In this document: piece after piece, positions 1 through 10,155 of the stretch
How positions within the stretch are numbered: position 1 is the stretch's first letter
Layout of the letters: each line of letters starts with the position of its first letter
Source of the DNA: Pseudomonas parafulva NBRC 16636 = DSM 17004
GTDB lineage: Bacteria > Pseudomonadota > Gammaproteobacteria > Pseudomonadales > Pseudomonadaceae
Assembly (NCBI RefSeq): GCF_000730645.1
Contig: NZ_BBIU01000016.1
Coordinates: 1-64,000, forward strand
Length of the DNA stretch: 64,000 nt
Reading direction: 5' to 3'
The notes under the pieces: generated by a model
What the model was told of the DNA's origin: nothing
The model's input: the letters and a program-made list of their open reading frames with translations, nothing else
Databases searched by the model: none
Program-made: the position numbers and the translations under genes

Positions 1-65
1 TAACCCCGTTAATCGCTTAACTCATTGAATCTAAAGGAGTTTTGCGTTCCGTTGTCGCTGGAAGT
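1..65 (-). other. rrn leader with boxB-like hairpin (partial)
   Basis: This is the probable 5' leader of the rRNA operon. It contains a small stem, AACTC pairing with GAGTT (19-23 with 37-41, minus strand), of the kind that precedes boxA antitermination signals. No boxA is visible before the window ends. Nothing here looks like a protein-coding gene. Confidence 0.45.
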
Positions 66-72
66 GGGGCGC

Positions 73-100
73 ATTATAAGGTGATTCGAGAGGGCGTCAA
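73..100 (-). promoter_or_regulatory. rRNA operon promoter (rrn P1-like)
   Basis: On the minus strand there is TTGACG, a 16-nt spacer and a perfect TATAAT, followed by a GC-only discriminator (GCGCCCC) and an AT-rich upstream stretch (about 101-135) like an UP element. Strong hexamers, a 16-bp spacer and a GC-rich discriminator are typical of stringently controlled rRNA promoters. Transcription would start near position 65 and run off the left edge. No other gene is visible downstream, and in related Pseudomonas genomes an rRNA operon lies next to msrQ. The 16S gene itself is outside the window, so the assignment is inferred. Confidence 0.72.
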
Positions 101-166
101 CCGTTTATTTCGGTGTATTGGAATAATAACGGTTGTAGCCGGGCTGAGGCGGCCACCTGCACGCCG

Positions 167-778
167 TCACCCACCCCTGCCCCGCCCCCGCACAACCCGA
201 GGCAGAACCCTGGAAACCACAGGAACCCTCAATACCATCAGCAAGGCGCCCACACATGCATAGATCGCCCACTCCCTCAGGTCCGAACGCACGATCCACA
301 AATAGTGCAGCAGCCCCAGGCCGAGTATCACATAGACCGAGCGGTGCAGCCTTTTCCAGCGGGCGCCCAGCCGGCGTTGGCTGTAACGGTTCGAGGTAAC
401 CGCTAGCGCCAGCAGCCCAATGAACCCGAGCGTACCCACAATAATGTAGGGCCGTTTGCGCAGCTCAACTGCCAGCTGCCCCCAGTCCAGCCCCAAGATG
501 AAGAACAGGTACGCCAGCACGTGCAACACGATGTAGGCAAATACCCACAACCCCAACTGTCGCCGGATCACCACCCAGCCCGCCCAACCGGTGATTCTCT
601 GCAGGGGCGTCATGCTCAGCGTCACCAGCAGGAATGTCAGCGCACCAAGCCCAAGACGGTCCATCAAGATCTTGCCTGGGTCAGGGCCCAGCAGGTTCAT
701 CGCTGCCTCATACAGCCACCAACCCGGGAACAGGCAACCCACCGCGAAAATGGCCAGGCGTAACCAGGGGTAGCGCAT
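167..778 (-). CDS. msrQ: MsrQ haem-binding membrane subunit of the periplasmic methionine sulfoxide reductase
   Basis: A 203-residue inner-membrane protein of the YedZ/MsrQ family. It passes electrons from the quinone pool or a cytosolic flavin reductase through haem b to MsrP, which repairs oxidised methionines in periplasmic proteins. Several hydrophobic helices are evident, and histidines within them (for example in YIVLHVLAY and GLLHYLW, and in the RLHRSVYV segment) are candidate haem ligands. The length is normal for the family. The start codon overlaps the msrP stop by one base (TGATG), so the two are translationally coupled. No terminator is obvious between it and the rrn promoter downstream. 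Confidence 0.93.
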   Translation of the reverse strand: MRYPWLRLAIFAVGCLFPGWWLYEAAMNLLGPDPGKILMDRLGLGALTFLLVTLSMTPLQRITGWAGWVVIRRQLGLWVFAYIVLHVLAYLFFILGLDWGQLAVELRKRPYIIVGTLGFIGLLALAVTSNRYSQRRLGARWKRLHRSVYVILGLGLLHYLWIVRSDLREWAIYACVGALLMVLRVPVVSRVLPRVVRGRGRGG

Positions 779-1791
779 CAGTAGTTCTTCCGCAGGTCGA
801 GCCCGGCATACAACGACGCCACTTCATCGGCATAACCATTGAACATCTGTGTCTGCCGTACATTCGGGCTGAACAACCCGCTGGGCAGCCGCCGTTCACG
901 TGCCTGGCTCCAGCGAGGGTGGTCCACAGTGGGGTTCACGTTGGCGTAGAAGCCATATTCATCGGGTGCGAGCCCTTCCCAAGTGGTGCCCGGCTGTTCG
1001 GCTACCAGGCTGATACGCACGATCGACTTGATGCTCTTGAAACCGTACTTCCACGGCACCACCAGGCGCAGAGGCGCACCGTTCTGGTTGGGCAGCTCAC
1101 GGCCGTACATGCCGACCGCAAGAATCGCCAGCGGGTGCATTGCCTCATCCAGGCGCAGCCCTTCCCTGTAAGGCCAGTCGATCAGGGCGAAGCCGGACCG
1201 CTGCCCAGGCATGTGCTCCGGGTCTTTGAGTGTTTCGAAGCGCACGAAACGCGCTTTGGACGTTGGCTGCACCTGCTTGAGTATCTGGGCCAGCGGAAAG
1301 CCCAGCCAGGGTATGACCATCGACCATGCCTCCACGCAGCGCAACCGATAGATACGTTCCTCGAGCTGGTAGGGTTTGACGAAGTCTTCCAGTGCATAGC
1401 ACCCAGGCTTGGCCACCTCGCCATCGACCACGATGCTCCAGGGCTCGGTTTGCAGGCTGTCGCCATTGGCCGCCGGGTCACCCTTGTCAGGGCCGAACTC
1501 ATAGAAGTTGTTGTAATGGGTGGCGTCCTTGTAAGGCGTGATCGCCTCTGCGTCAGCCGTTACTGCCTGCCAGCGGGTATCGGGCAGTTTGTCGGTGAAC
1601 CACCCTGGCGCGCTTCCGGCCTGGACATCGGCATAGCGCGAGGCTTCGGCCGCGCTCGCGCCGCGCGGCAAAGCGCCCAGGGCCAAGCCAGCCAGCGAAC
1701 CGCCGACAAGCGCACGACGAGAAAGGTAGATGCCTTCGGGTGTGATCTCCGATGCCTTGCACTCGGAAGACCTGGGAAGCTTGATAAGCAT
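778..1791 (-). CDS. msrP: MsrP molybdopterin-dependent methionine sulfoxide reductase, catalytic subunit
   Basis: A 337-residue periplasmic molybdoenzyme (YedY/MsrP, sulfite-oxidase fold) that reduces protein-bound methionine sulfoxide using electrons from MsrQ. A twin-arginine signal is visible (RR at residues 25-26 followed by a hydrophobic run and an Ala-Ser-Ala cleavage region), consistent with Tat export after cofactor insertion. Cys152 in the LRCVEAW segment is the expected molybdenum ligand. I chose the ATG at 1791 (MLIKLPR) over an in-frame start 12 bases upstream because family members begin there. It is followed directly by msrQ and preceded by pssA on the same strand. Confidence 0.94.
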   Translation of the reverse strand: MLIKLPRSSECKASEITPEGIYLSRRALVGGSLAGLALGALPRGASAAEASRYADVQAGSAPGWFTDKLPDTRWQAVTADAEAITPYKDATHYNNFYEFGPDKGDPAANGDSLQTEPWSIVVDGEVAKPGCYALEDFVKPYQLEERIYRLRCVEAWSMVIPWLGFPLAQILKQVQPTSKARFVRFETLKDPEHMPGQRSGFALIDWPYREGLRLDEAMHPLAILAVGMYGRELPNQNGAPLRLVVPWKYGFKSIKSIVRISLVAEQPGTTWEGLAPDEYGFYANVNPTVDHPRWSQARERRLPSGLFSPNVRQTQMFNGYADEVASLYAGLDLRKNY

Positions 1792-1870
1792 GAGCGGCTC
1801 CACAGTACTGGATAACGGATGTACCAGTAGGACTATGGAGCCGGAGGGTTATTCCATCATTAAATGTTTG

Positions 1871-2722
1871 TCACGCCTTTCGCCGGCGTGCCCGCAGCAG
1901 GAACTGGATTGGCCCCGAGGCGGCATAGGCGAGGAAGATCAGCAACAGAATGCGCGGCGGGTCACTGAATACCACGGCAAACACCAGCACCACGGCAAGG
2001 ATGGCCACGAATGGCACACGACCTTTCAGGTCCAGTTCCTTGAAGCTGTTGTACTTGATGTTGCTCACCATCAGCATGCCAGCAGCAGCCACCAGCAGCG
2101 CCACCAGGAACGAGAGCTTGGAGCCCTGGATACCATAGTCGCTGAAAGCCCAGACGGTACCGGCAACCACACCTGCAGCCGCCGGGCTGGCCAGGCCGAT
2201 GAAGTAACGCTTGTCGGCCGTGCCCACCTGTGTATTGAAGCGCGCCAGGCGCAGCGCAGCGCCGGCCACATAGATGAAGGCGACCATCCAGCCGACCTTG
2301 CCCATGTCACCCAGTGCCCAGCCGAAGGCGAGCAGTGCCGGGGCCACGCCGAAGGCGACCATGTCGGACAGCGAGTCATACTCGGCGCCAAAGGCGCTTT
2401 GTGTGTTGGTCATGCGGGCCACGCGGCCATCGAGGCCGTCAAGCACCATGGCGACGAAAATCGCGATGGCGGCGAATGCGAAATACTTGCTCGCTTCGCG
2501 CGGGTCACCGGCACTGAGCGCGCTCTGGGCGCTCATCGAGCTGATGATGGAGTAGAAACCGGCAAACAGGTTGGCGGTGGTGAACAGGTTGGGCAGCAGG
2601 TAGATGCCACGGTGGCGCACCTTGCGCCCTTCGGCGTCATGCCCTTCTTCAACGTGCTCATCGACAGGTAGCAGGCTTTCGGCGTCGGAGGGCTTGTTCG
2701 GCTCTTCGGGACGTTCGCTCAT
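1871..2722 (-). CDS. pssA: CDP-diacylglycerol-serine O-phosphatidyltransferase
   Basis: A 283-residue integral membrane enzyme that makes phosphatidylserine, the precursor of phosphatidylethanolamine, from CDP-diacylglycerol and serine. The full CDP-alcohol phosphotransferase signature is present: D-x2-DG-x2-AR-x8-G-x3-D-x3-D, in the segment beginning LDGLDGRVAR. A charged cytosolic N-terminus of about 40 residues precedes the first membrane helix. It lies 80 bases upstream of msrP and 151 bases downstream of ilvC. The ilvC terminator separates it from the ilv operon, and a possible -10 (TATAAA, 2802-2807) just after that terminator suggests its own promoter. Confidence 0.93.
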   Translation of the reverse strand: MSERPEEPNKPSDAESLLPVDEHVEEGHDAEGRKVRHRGIYLLPNLFTTANLFAGFYSIISSMSAQSALSAGDPREASKYFAFAAIAIFVAMVLDGLDGRVARMTNTQSAFGAEYDSLSDMVAFGVAPALLAFGWALGDMGKVGWMVAFIYVAGAALRLARFNTQVGTADKRYFIGLASPAAAGVVAGTVWAFSDYGIQGSKLSFLVALLVAAAGMLMVSNIKYNSFKELDLKGRVPFVAILAVVLVFAVVFSDPPRILLLIFLAYAASGPIQFLLRARRRKA

Positions 2723-2829
2723 GGAGGGTACCTTGCAACAGGGTGGAAAAGGTTCGACACGGGCCTGCTAAACAGGTTCTGACGGCAGGCCACTGGTCTG
2801 CTTTATACCAGAAGCTGGCTGCCAGAACG

Positions 2830-2857
2830 AAAAAACGCGGCCGAGGCCGCGTTTTTT
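2830..2857 (-). terminator. Intrinsic terminator of the ilvIHC operon
   Basis: A perfect 13-bp stem, A6-CGCGGCC pairing with GGCCGCG-T6 around a two-base loop, lies 16 bases after the ilvC stop. It is symmetric and would work in either direction, but only ilvC (minus) reads into it. Confidence 0.9.
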
Positions 2858-2873
2858 AATCATTCGACAAACC

Positions 2874-4440
<1,567 letters not shown>

Positions 4441-4441
4441 A

Positions 4442-6166
4442 TCAGGTACGCTCCGTCTTGCTCAGCCACATGTCACGCATCGAGCCATCCTTGATCTGCA
4501 TCGGATAGACGTGCTCGCTGCGGTCGATCGCGATGTCGATGAACACCAGGCGATCCTTCATCGCGAAGGCTTCCTCGAGCTTGGGCTTGAGGTCCTTCAG
4601 GCTGGTGATGCGGATACCCACGTGGCCATAGGCCTCGGCCAGCTTGATGAAGTCAGGCAGCGACTCGACATACGAGTGGGAGTGACGACCGTTGTAGGCC
4701 ATGTCCTGCCACTGGCGCACCATGCCCAGCACGCCGTTGTTCATGTTCACGATCTTGACCGGCAGGCCATACTGCATGCAGGTGGACAGCTCCTGGATAT
4801 TCATCTGGATGCTGCCTTCACCGGTAACGCAGGCCACGTCCTGGTCCGGGAAGTTGAGCTTGATGCCCATCGCCGCCGGAAAGCCAAAGCCCATGGTGCC
4901 CAGGCCACCGGAGTTGATCCAGCGGTTAGGCTTGTTGAAGCGATAGTACTGGGCAGCGAACATCTGGTGCTGGCCCACGTCCGACGTCACGAAAGCATCG
5001 CCGTTGGTCACTTCGCACAGGGTCTGGATGACCTTCTGCGGCTTGATGACGTTGCCATCGCCCTTGTCGTACGGGAACAGTTCGCCATCACCGCGCCATT
5101 CGTCGATCTGCTTCCACCAGGCGTCCAGCGAGGCCTTGTCAGGCTGCTCGCCGATTTCCTTGAGGATACCGAGCATTTCGCCCAGCACGCTGTCGACCGG
5201 GCCTACGATAGGCACATCGGCCTTGATCATCTTGGAGATCGAGGCAGGGTCGATGTCGATGTGGATGATCTTGGCGTTCGGGCAGAACTTGGCCGGGCCG
5301 TTGACCACACGGTCGTCGAACCGCGCACCGACTGCAAAGATGACGTCGGCATTGTGCATGGCCATGTTGGCCGTGAAGCTGCCGTGCATACCGAGCATGC
5401 CGAGGAACTGGCGGTCGGTACCCGGGAAGCCGCCCAAGCCCATCAGGGTGTTGGTGACCGGCAGGTTCAACGACTTGGCGATTTCCGTCAGGGCCTCAGA
5501 GCCACCACCCAGAATCACACCGCCACCGGCATAGACGATCGGGCGCTTGGCCGCCAGCAGCATTTCAGCAGCCTTGCGGATCTGCCCGGAGTGCCCACGG
5601 ACGGCCGGGCTGTAGGAGCGCAGCTTGACCTTCTTCGGGTAGACGTACTCGAACTTTTCAGCCGGGTTGGTCATATCTTTTGGAATGTCGACCACGACCG
5701 GGCCTGGGCGACCGGATTGCGCCAGGTAGAACGCCTTTTTCAGAATCTCCGGGATCTCGGTGGGGTTCTTGATCATGAAGCTGTGCTTCACGATAGGCCG
5801 CGAGATACCGATCATGTCGGTTTCCTGGAAGGCATCGGTACCGACCATGGTGCTGGGCACCTGGCCAGACAGGATGACCATCGGGATCGAGTCCATGTAG
5901 GCCGTGGCGATGCCAGTGATGGCATTGGTCGCCCCCGGGCCGGACGTTACCAGCACCACGCCGGCCTTGCCGGTGGCGCGGGCGTAGCCGTCCGCCATAT
6001 GGGTGGCCGCCTGCTCGTGACGAACCAGGATGTGCTCGACTTCCGGTTCTTTGAACAGCGCGTCATAGACATGCAGGAGAGCACCACCAGGGTACCCGTA
6101 GATGTGCTTAACGCCTTCGTCACGCAAGAAGCGGACGACCATCTCAGCGCCAGATAAAAGCTCCAC
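4442..6166 (-). CDS. ilvI: Acetolactate synthase large (catalytic) subunit
   Basis: A 574-residue thiamine-diphosphate and FAD enzyme that condenses two pyruvates, or pyruvate with 2-oxobutyrate, in the first common step of branched-chain amino acid synthesis. Glu51 ([18 protein letters not shown]) is the catalytic cofactor-activating residue. The ThDP/Mg motif appears as GEGSIQMN...NMNN near residues 445-475. I chose the GTG at 6166 (VELLSG) because it follows AGAGGTGA at a good distance and matches the family N-terminus. The longer reading frame to 6241 lies in the leader. Confidence 0.96.
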   Translation of the reverse strand: MELLSGAEMVVRFLRDEGVKHIYGYPGGALLHVYDALFKEPEVEHILVRHEQAATHMADGYARATGKAGVVLVTSGPGATNAITGIATAYMDSIPMVILSGQVPSTMVGTDAFQETDMIGISRPIVKHSFMIKNPTEIPEILKKAFYLAQSGRPGPVVVDIPKDMTNPAEKFEYVYPKKVKLRSYSPAVRGHSGQIRKAAEMLLAAKRPIVYAGGGVILGGGSEALTEIAKSLNLPVTNTLMGLGGFPGTDRQFLGMLGMHGSFTANMAMHNADVIFAVGARFDDRVVNGPAKFCPNAKIIHIDIDPASISKMIKADVPIVGPVDSVLGEMLGILKEIGEQPDKASLDAWWKQIDEWRGDGELFPYDKGDGNVIKPQKVIQTLCEVTNGDAFVTSDVGQHQMFAAQYYRFNKPNRWINSGGLGTMGFGFPAAMGIKLNFPDQDVACVTGEGSIQMNIQELSTCMQYGLPVKIVNMNNGVLGMVRQWQDMAYNGRHSHSYVESLPDFIKLAEAYGHVGIRITSLKDLKPKLEEAFAMKDRLVFIDIAIDRSEHVYPMQIKDGSMRDMWLSKTERT

Positions 6167-6407
6167 GTTGTTCACCTCTAAAACGCCAGAATACCGCCCC
6201 AACCGGGCGGGTCTTAATAGGTTTACTGCCAAGCAGAGCATGAGCGAACGTCAGCACTGACTGAGCAAGTATTGGGAGCCCCCAGAGTGTTGCGGGGTTT
6301 TCCCACCCAGCGCGAGGTAACGCGTTGCGGGGTGTAACAGGTCGGCGCGGGTGTGCGCCTCATGATCTGCTCAGCGGGTCTGCTTCTGGCAGTCCCTCTA
6401 AAGCGGA
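6167..6407 (-). promoter_or_regulatory. Long leader of the ilvIHC mRNA
   Basis: About 240 bases separate the predicted start of transcription (near 6407) from the ilvI start codon. The leader contains a 46-codon open frame (6223-6363) and two copies of CCCCGCAAC. A stable hairpin, CCGCCC paired with GGGCGG (6194-6199 with 6205-6210), ends 27 bases before the GTG. A leader of this length suggests post-initiation control, but I see no run of Leu, Val or Ile codons as in classical ilv attenuators and no terminator with a U-tract. Confidence 0.45.
6223..6363 (-). CDS. Possible 46-residue leader ORF upstream of ilvI
   Basis: An ATG-initiated frame inside the ilvI leader, beginning [14 protein letters not shown] and ending CSAWQ. 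It has no recognised domain, a weak ribosome site and an ordinary arginine-, threonine- and proline-rich composition. It could be a regulatory uORF or chance. I do not claim that it is translated. Confidence 0.2.
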   Translation of the reverse strand: MRRTPAPTCYTPQRVTSRWVGKPRNTLGAPNTCSVSADVRSCSAWQ

Positions 6408-6413
6408 GATTGG

Positions 6414-6442
6414 ATTCTTGTGATTAAGCGCCTACAAGTCAA
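6414..6442 (-). promoter_or_regulatory. Sigma-70 promoter for ilvIHC
   Basis: TTGACT (6437-6442), a 17-base spacer and AAGAAT (6414-6419) on the minus strand form a good housekeeping promoter. It stands in AT-rich DNA just after the terminator of the preceding gene. Confidence 0.65.
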
Positions 6443-6527
6443 GAAAAATTATTGCCAATTTTTCCTCAAGATGAATTCCTGCCACCACTAAAAATCTCTT
6501 AAGCAGCAGAAATAATAAGATTTCCAC

Positions 6528-6552
6528 AAAAAAGGGCCACAATCTGCGGCCC
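6528..6552 (-). terminator. Intrinsic terminator of the mrcB-lpoP-yqcC operon
   Basis: A 7-bp stem, GGGCCGC with GTGGCCC (one G-T pair), around a 5-base loop, followed by six T on the minus strand. It lies 22 bases after the YqcC-family stop. Confidence 0.85.
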
Positions 6553-6573
6553 TTGAAGGAAAATTGGAAGAAA

Positions 6574-6909
6574 TCAGGCTTTAGCAGCGATCAATTGGTC
6601 AAACACTGCCAGCAGCCGGCGCAGCTCCCGGCTTTGCTCGGGCCGGTCGGCAAACACGGTTTCGGCCATTACCAGAATGCCCGAGGCGTTGGGCAGCGGG
6701 TGGCCCAGCTCGATGATGATCTTCATGCGAGGCAGGAAAATCCATTGCATCCACTGCTCGAAGCTCAGGGTATCGACGGCGAACGGTACCGTGCTCTCCA
6801 GTGCCTCGTCACTCGGCGCTTCATCGCCCCACCAGCCCTGCACCTGCATTTCGCGCTCGATCAGCATCAGGTGATCAGCGATGTCGAGCACCCGCTGCTC
6901 GACTGTCAC
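6574..6909 (-). CDS. YqcC family protein (DUF446)
   Basis: A 111-residue all-helical cytosolic protein of the YqcC/DUF446 family, recognisable from the segment FAVDTLSFEQWMQWIFLPRM. Its biochemical role is unknown. It starts with GTG, overlapping the lpoP stop (GTGA), and is the last gene of mrcB-lpoP-yqcC. The coupling to cell-wall genes may mean a role there, but elsewhere the family is found in other contexts, so I would not infer function from this alone. Confidence 0.85.
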   Translation of the reverse strand: MTVEQRVLDIADHLMLIEREMQVQGWWGDEAPSDEALESTVPFAVDTLSFEQWMQWIFLPRMKIIIELGHPLPNASGILVMAETVFADRPEQSRELRRLLAVFDQLIAAKA

Positions 6910-7691
6910 GAACTCACCCGCGCTTTCTGCCGCGCCAATGCAGCACCGGCACTGTCACCCTGCTTGTCGCGGGCCTGGGCAATGGTGTTCCACAACTCGG
7001 CCTGCAGGCTGGGGCGGCCATTGGCGTACGTCAGGGCGCGACGGGCCAGCTGCTCGGCTTGCGCCGCATCCCCCTGCGACAGACGCACCTGCGCCAGGCG
7101 GTAGAGCACCTGCGGCTCGCGCGGTGCAATGCGCTGCGCCCGCTCCAGGCTCGAGGCGGCGCCGTTGAAGTCGCCGCTGCCCTGCTGCGACTGGGCGGTG
7201 GTCAGCAAGGCCAGTACGGGGCCGTCCAACTGCTCGTCAGCCGAAAGCCCGCCACTGGTACTGCTGCGCGGGATGCCGGTCGGCGCGCTGCTGGCCTTGG
7301 GGGCGCTCATCGACGCGATGTCGAACGGCTCGTCGGCGATCGGGTTGGGGTCGGTGGCCACGGGCGCCGAGGCAGCCGGCTCCGAAGTGATCGGCCCTGC
7401 CGAAACAGGCCCGGTGCTGATGGGCGCTGCGCCGTTGGAGGCTGGGAAGGTCTGGATGCCGGAGGCACCCGCGCCCTGCGGGATCATCACGGTGACCCCG
7501 GAGTCTTCAGGCAGGGTTTGCGCTTGCGCGGTGCCCGCGTTGTAGCCGCCGGTCGGGCGTTTGGCCGTGACGCGTTCGCTATTGGATACGCGGGTACTGG
7601 AATCGACCACCGGGATATTGCCACGCGGGACGCTGGCGCACCCCTGGAGCACTGCCAGCGCCGTCACGGCAGGAAACAGCCACTTGTTCAC
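6906..7691 (-). CDS. lpoP: LpoP, outer-membrane lipoprotein activator of PBP1b
   Basis: A 261-residue lipoprotein. The signal peptide ends in a lipobox (VLQGC, Cys18 followed by Ala, which favours the outer membrane). A long low-complexity linker rich in Ser, Pro, Ala and Thr (about residues 45-155) is followed by TPR-like helices (about 160-258). Position directly downstream of mrcB and this architecture match LpoP of P. aeruginosa, which binds and activates PBP1b. I chose the GTG at 7691, which follows AGAGGTG by five bases, over a TTG five codons upstream. It lies 27 bases after mrcB and overlaps the YqcC gene by four bases. Confidence 0.82.
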   Translation of the reverse strand: MNKWLFPAVTALAVLQGCASVPRGNIPVVDSSTRVSNSERVTAKRPTGGYNAGTAQAQTLPEDSGVTVMIPQGAGASGIQTFPASNGAAPISTGPVSAGPITSEPAASAPVATDPNPIADEPFDIASMSAPKASSAPTGIPRSSTSGGLSADEQLDGPVLALLTTAQSQQGSGDFNGAASSLERAQRIAPREPQVLYRLAQVRLSQGDAAQAEQLARRALTYANGRPSLQAELWNTIAQARDKQGDSAGAALARQKARVSS

Positions 7692-7718
7692 GTCACACCT
7701 CTTCAATGCAGCCTGTGC

Positions 7719-10040
7719 TTAATTCATCCAGCCCTTGACCCAGTCCATGACCGACTCAGCCGGATTCTGCTCGCCGCCACAGGCCGCGCCGGCGGGCGGT
7801 TCGCTCCCGCGAATATACGGCATCTGCACCGCTCCCGGACAGCTGCTATCCGACCCCTGGCCGCTGTTGGGGTCGATCCACGCCTGCACCACGTTGTCGG
7901 GTTGGGGCATGTCCAGAGGCAGCGGGTCCGCCTTCTTCATGAAGCTGGTCCACACCTGCAGCGCACCCGTGGCACCTGTGAACGGGGTCTTGCCATTGTC
8001 GTCACGGCCCATCCATACCACCGCCAGCAGGTCCTGGCTGAAACCGGAGAACCAGCTGTCACGGGAATCGTTACTGGTACCGGTCTTGCCGGCCAGGGTC
8101 AGCGTGCGCGGCAGGGTGTTGTACACCGAGCGGCCAGTACCTTCGCGCATCACCCGCTGCATGGCGTTCTGCACCAGGTAGATGGCCGCCGGGTCGAAGG
8201 TTTGCTGGATCTGGAACGGGTAGCGCTTGAGCGGTTCGCCCTCAGCCGTGAGCACGCTGCGGATACCGCGCATTGGCGTGTTGAAGCCACCGTTGGCAAT
8301 GGTCTGGTACATGGTCGCCACCTGCACCGGCGACATGCCGCCAGCGCCCAGCAGCATCGCGGGGAATGCTGGCCAGTCAACATCCACCCCGAGGCGACCG
8401 ATGGTCTTGATCACGTTCGGCACGCCTACTTCCAGGCCAAGCTTGGCGGTGGACAGGTTGTAGGAGTTGGCCAGGCCCTGGTACAGGTAGATGGTGCCGT
8501 GTGGACGCCGGTCGTAGTTTTGTGGGCGCCATACCTGGCCGTTGGCGGCTTTGACCGAGAACGGCTCGTCCTGCACCCAGCTGGTGAGCGTGTACTTGCT
8601 GGGCTGCTCCAGCGCGGTGAGGTACACCGCCGGCTTGACCAGTGAGCCGATCGGGCGCACCGCATCGATCGCCCGGTTGAAGCCAGCGAAGCCCGCCTGG
8701 CGGCTGCCGATCATCGCCTGCACCTCACCGGTTTCCGGGTTGGTGACCACCATCGCCGACTCCACCTCATCGGCACCCTTGCGCCCGGCCAGGCGCTTGA
8801 AGGTCTCGTTCATCGAGGTTTCGGCCTTCATCTGCAGGATGGGGTCGAAGCTGGTGAAGATCCGCAGGCCTTCTTCGGTCAAGTCCTCATCGCGGTAATC
8901 CTGGCGCAACTGGCGCTTGACCAGGTCCAGGAAGGCCGGGAACGAGCTGTCGGCCAGGCTGCCGCGTGCGGTCACACCCAACGGCATCTTTTTCGCGGCA
9001 TCCACTTCGGCCTGGCTGGCTACACCTTGTTCGGCAACCAGGTCGAGTACCAGGTTACGCCGGGCCAGTGCGCGGTCCGGGTAACGGCGCGGGTTGTAGT
9101 AGGACGGCCCTTTGACCATGCCGACCAGCAGCGCGATCTGGTGCAGCTTGAGCTCCGACAGCGGCTGGCTGAAGAAGAACTGGCTGGCCAGGCCAAACCC
9201 ATGCACCGCACGCTGGCCGTCCTGGCCGACGAACACCTCGTTGAGGTAGGCCTCGAGGATTTCACGCTTGTCATAGTGCAGCTCAAGCAGCATGGCCATC
9301 ATGGCTTCAGTGAGCTTGCGGCTCAGGCTGCGCTCGCTGGTGAGGTAGAAGTTTTTCACCAACTGCTGGGTGAGGGTACTGCCGCCCTGGCGCATCGAGC
9401 CGGACGAAGTATTGACCCACATGGCCCGGGCGATGGACTTGGGCGAGACACCGAAGTGGCTGTAGAAGTCGCGGTCCTCGGTGGCCACCAGGGTTTCGAC
9501 CAGGTACTTGGGCACCTGGTCGATCTTGATCAGAATGCGGTCTTCGAGGTTTTTCGGGTAGATACCACCGATCATCAGCGGCTCCAGGCGCACCACGTCA
9601 ACGGCCTTGCCGTTGGCGCCGGACAGGCCCGCCACATAGTCGCCGGAGAACCGCACCCGCACGAACTGTGCAGGCTCCATCCCCTCATAGAACTGGAAGC
9701 CACGGGTATTGAGGTCGACGGTGTTGCCGTTGACCGCTGCCGCGCCGGGGCCGTTGGCGGCACTTTCACGCCGGTAGCCCAGTGCATCGAGCTCGGTCAG
9801 GAAGTCGTCCTTGCTCAGCTTCTGCCCGGTGAATAGTTCCAGTGGCCGGGCATACACCTTGGCCGGGATCGTCCAGCGCTTGCCAGAAAACTTTTCCTGG
9901 ACGACAGCATCGAGGTAAACCGCGAAGCCGGCGACGATCACCAGGGCCACCAGGCTGAGCTTCAAGGCCCAGCCCAGCCAGGCACGGGAGCGGCCGGTCG
10001 GGCGTTTTTGAGGGGTACGGGGATTTCGGGTTCGAGTCAT
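7719..10040 (-). CDS. mrcB: Penicillin-binding protein 1B, bifunctional transglycosylase/transpeptidase
   Basis: A 773-residue class A PBP that polymerises and cross-links peptidoglycan. A short basic cytosolic tail is followed by one membrane anchor (about residues 24-44) and a UB2H-like region to about 150. The GT51 transglycosylase domain has its catalytic Glu at 188 (ATEDRDF). The transpeptidase domain has the SxxK serine at 466 (SLVK), an SYN motif and KTGTS. The length is typical. Also known as ponB. It heads mrcB-lpoP-yqcC. A TATAAT lies only eight bases before the ATG and no Shine-Dalgarno sequence is visible, so the message may be leaderless. Confidence 0.96.
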   Translation of the reverse strand: MTRTRNPRTPQKRPTGRSRAWLGWALKLSLVALVIVAGFAVYLDAVVQEKFSGKRWTIPAKVYARPLELFTGQKLSKDDFLTELDALGYRRESAANGPGAAAVNGNTVDLNTRGFQFYEGMEPAQFVRVRFSGDYVAGLSGANGKAVDVVRLEPLMIGGIYPKNLEDRILIKIDQVPKYLVETLVATEDRDFYSHFGVSPKSIARAMWVNTSSGSMRQGGSTLTQQLVKNFYLTSERSLSRKLTEAMMAMLLELHYDKREILEAYLNEVFVGQDGQRAVHGFGLASQFFFSQPLSELKLHQIALLVGMVKGPSYYNPRRYPDRALARRNLVLDLVAEQGVASQAEVDAAKKMPLGVTARGSLADSSFPAFLDLVKRQLRQDYRDEDLTEEGLRIFTSFDPILQMKAETSMNETFKRLAGRKGADEVESAMVVTNPETGEVQAMIGSRQAGFAGFNRAIDAVRPIGSLVKPAVYLTALEQPSKYTLTSWVQDEPFSVKAANGQVWRPQNYDRRPHGTIYLYQGLANSYNLSTAKLGLEVGVPNVIKTIGRLGVDVDWPAFPAMLLGAGGMSPVQVATMYQTIANGGFNTPMRGIRSVLTAEGEPLKRYPFQIQQTFDPAAIYLVQNAMQRVMREGTGRSVYNTLPRTLTLAGKTGTSNDSRDSWFSGFSQDLLAVVWMGRDDNGKTPFTGATGALQVWTSFMKKADPLPLDMPQPDNVVQAWIDPNSGQGSDSSCPGAVQMPYIRGSEPPAGAACGGEQNPAESVMDWVKGWMN

Positions 10041-10048
10041 GGCGGCGG

Positions 10049-10077
10049 ATTATACGCACTTTACGGAGGCTGGGCAG
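10049..10077 (-). promoter_or_regulatory. Probable mrcB promoter giving a leaderless transcript
   Basis: A perfect TATAAT (10049-10054, minus strand) lies eight bases before the mrcB ATG. A weak -35 (CTGCCC) sits 17 bases upstream. Transcription would begin at or within a base or two of the start codon. Confidence 0.5.
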
Positions 10078-10155
10078 ACGGCCCGGCGGTAGGCAGGGAC
10101 GGCACCATTGACCATAATGGCGCATTCGAATTCCCTGCCCCCGGAAGGATTGCCC

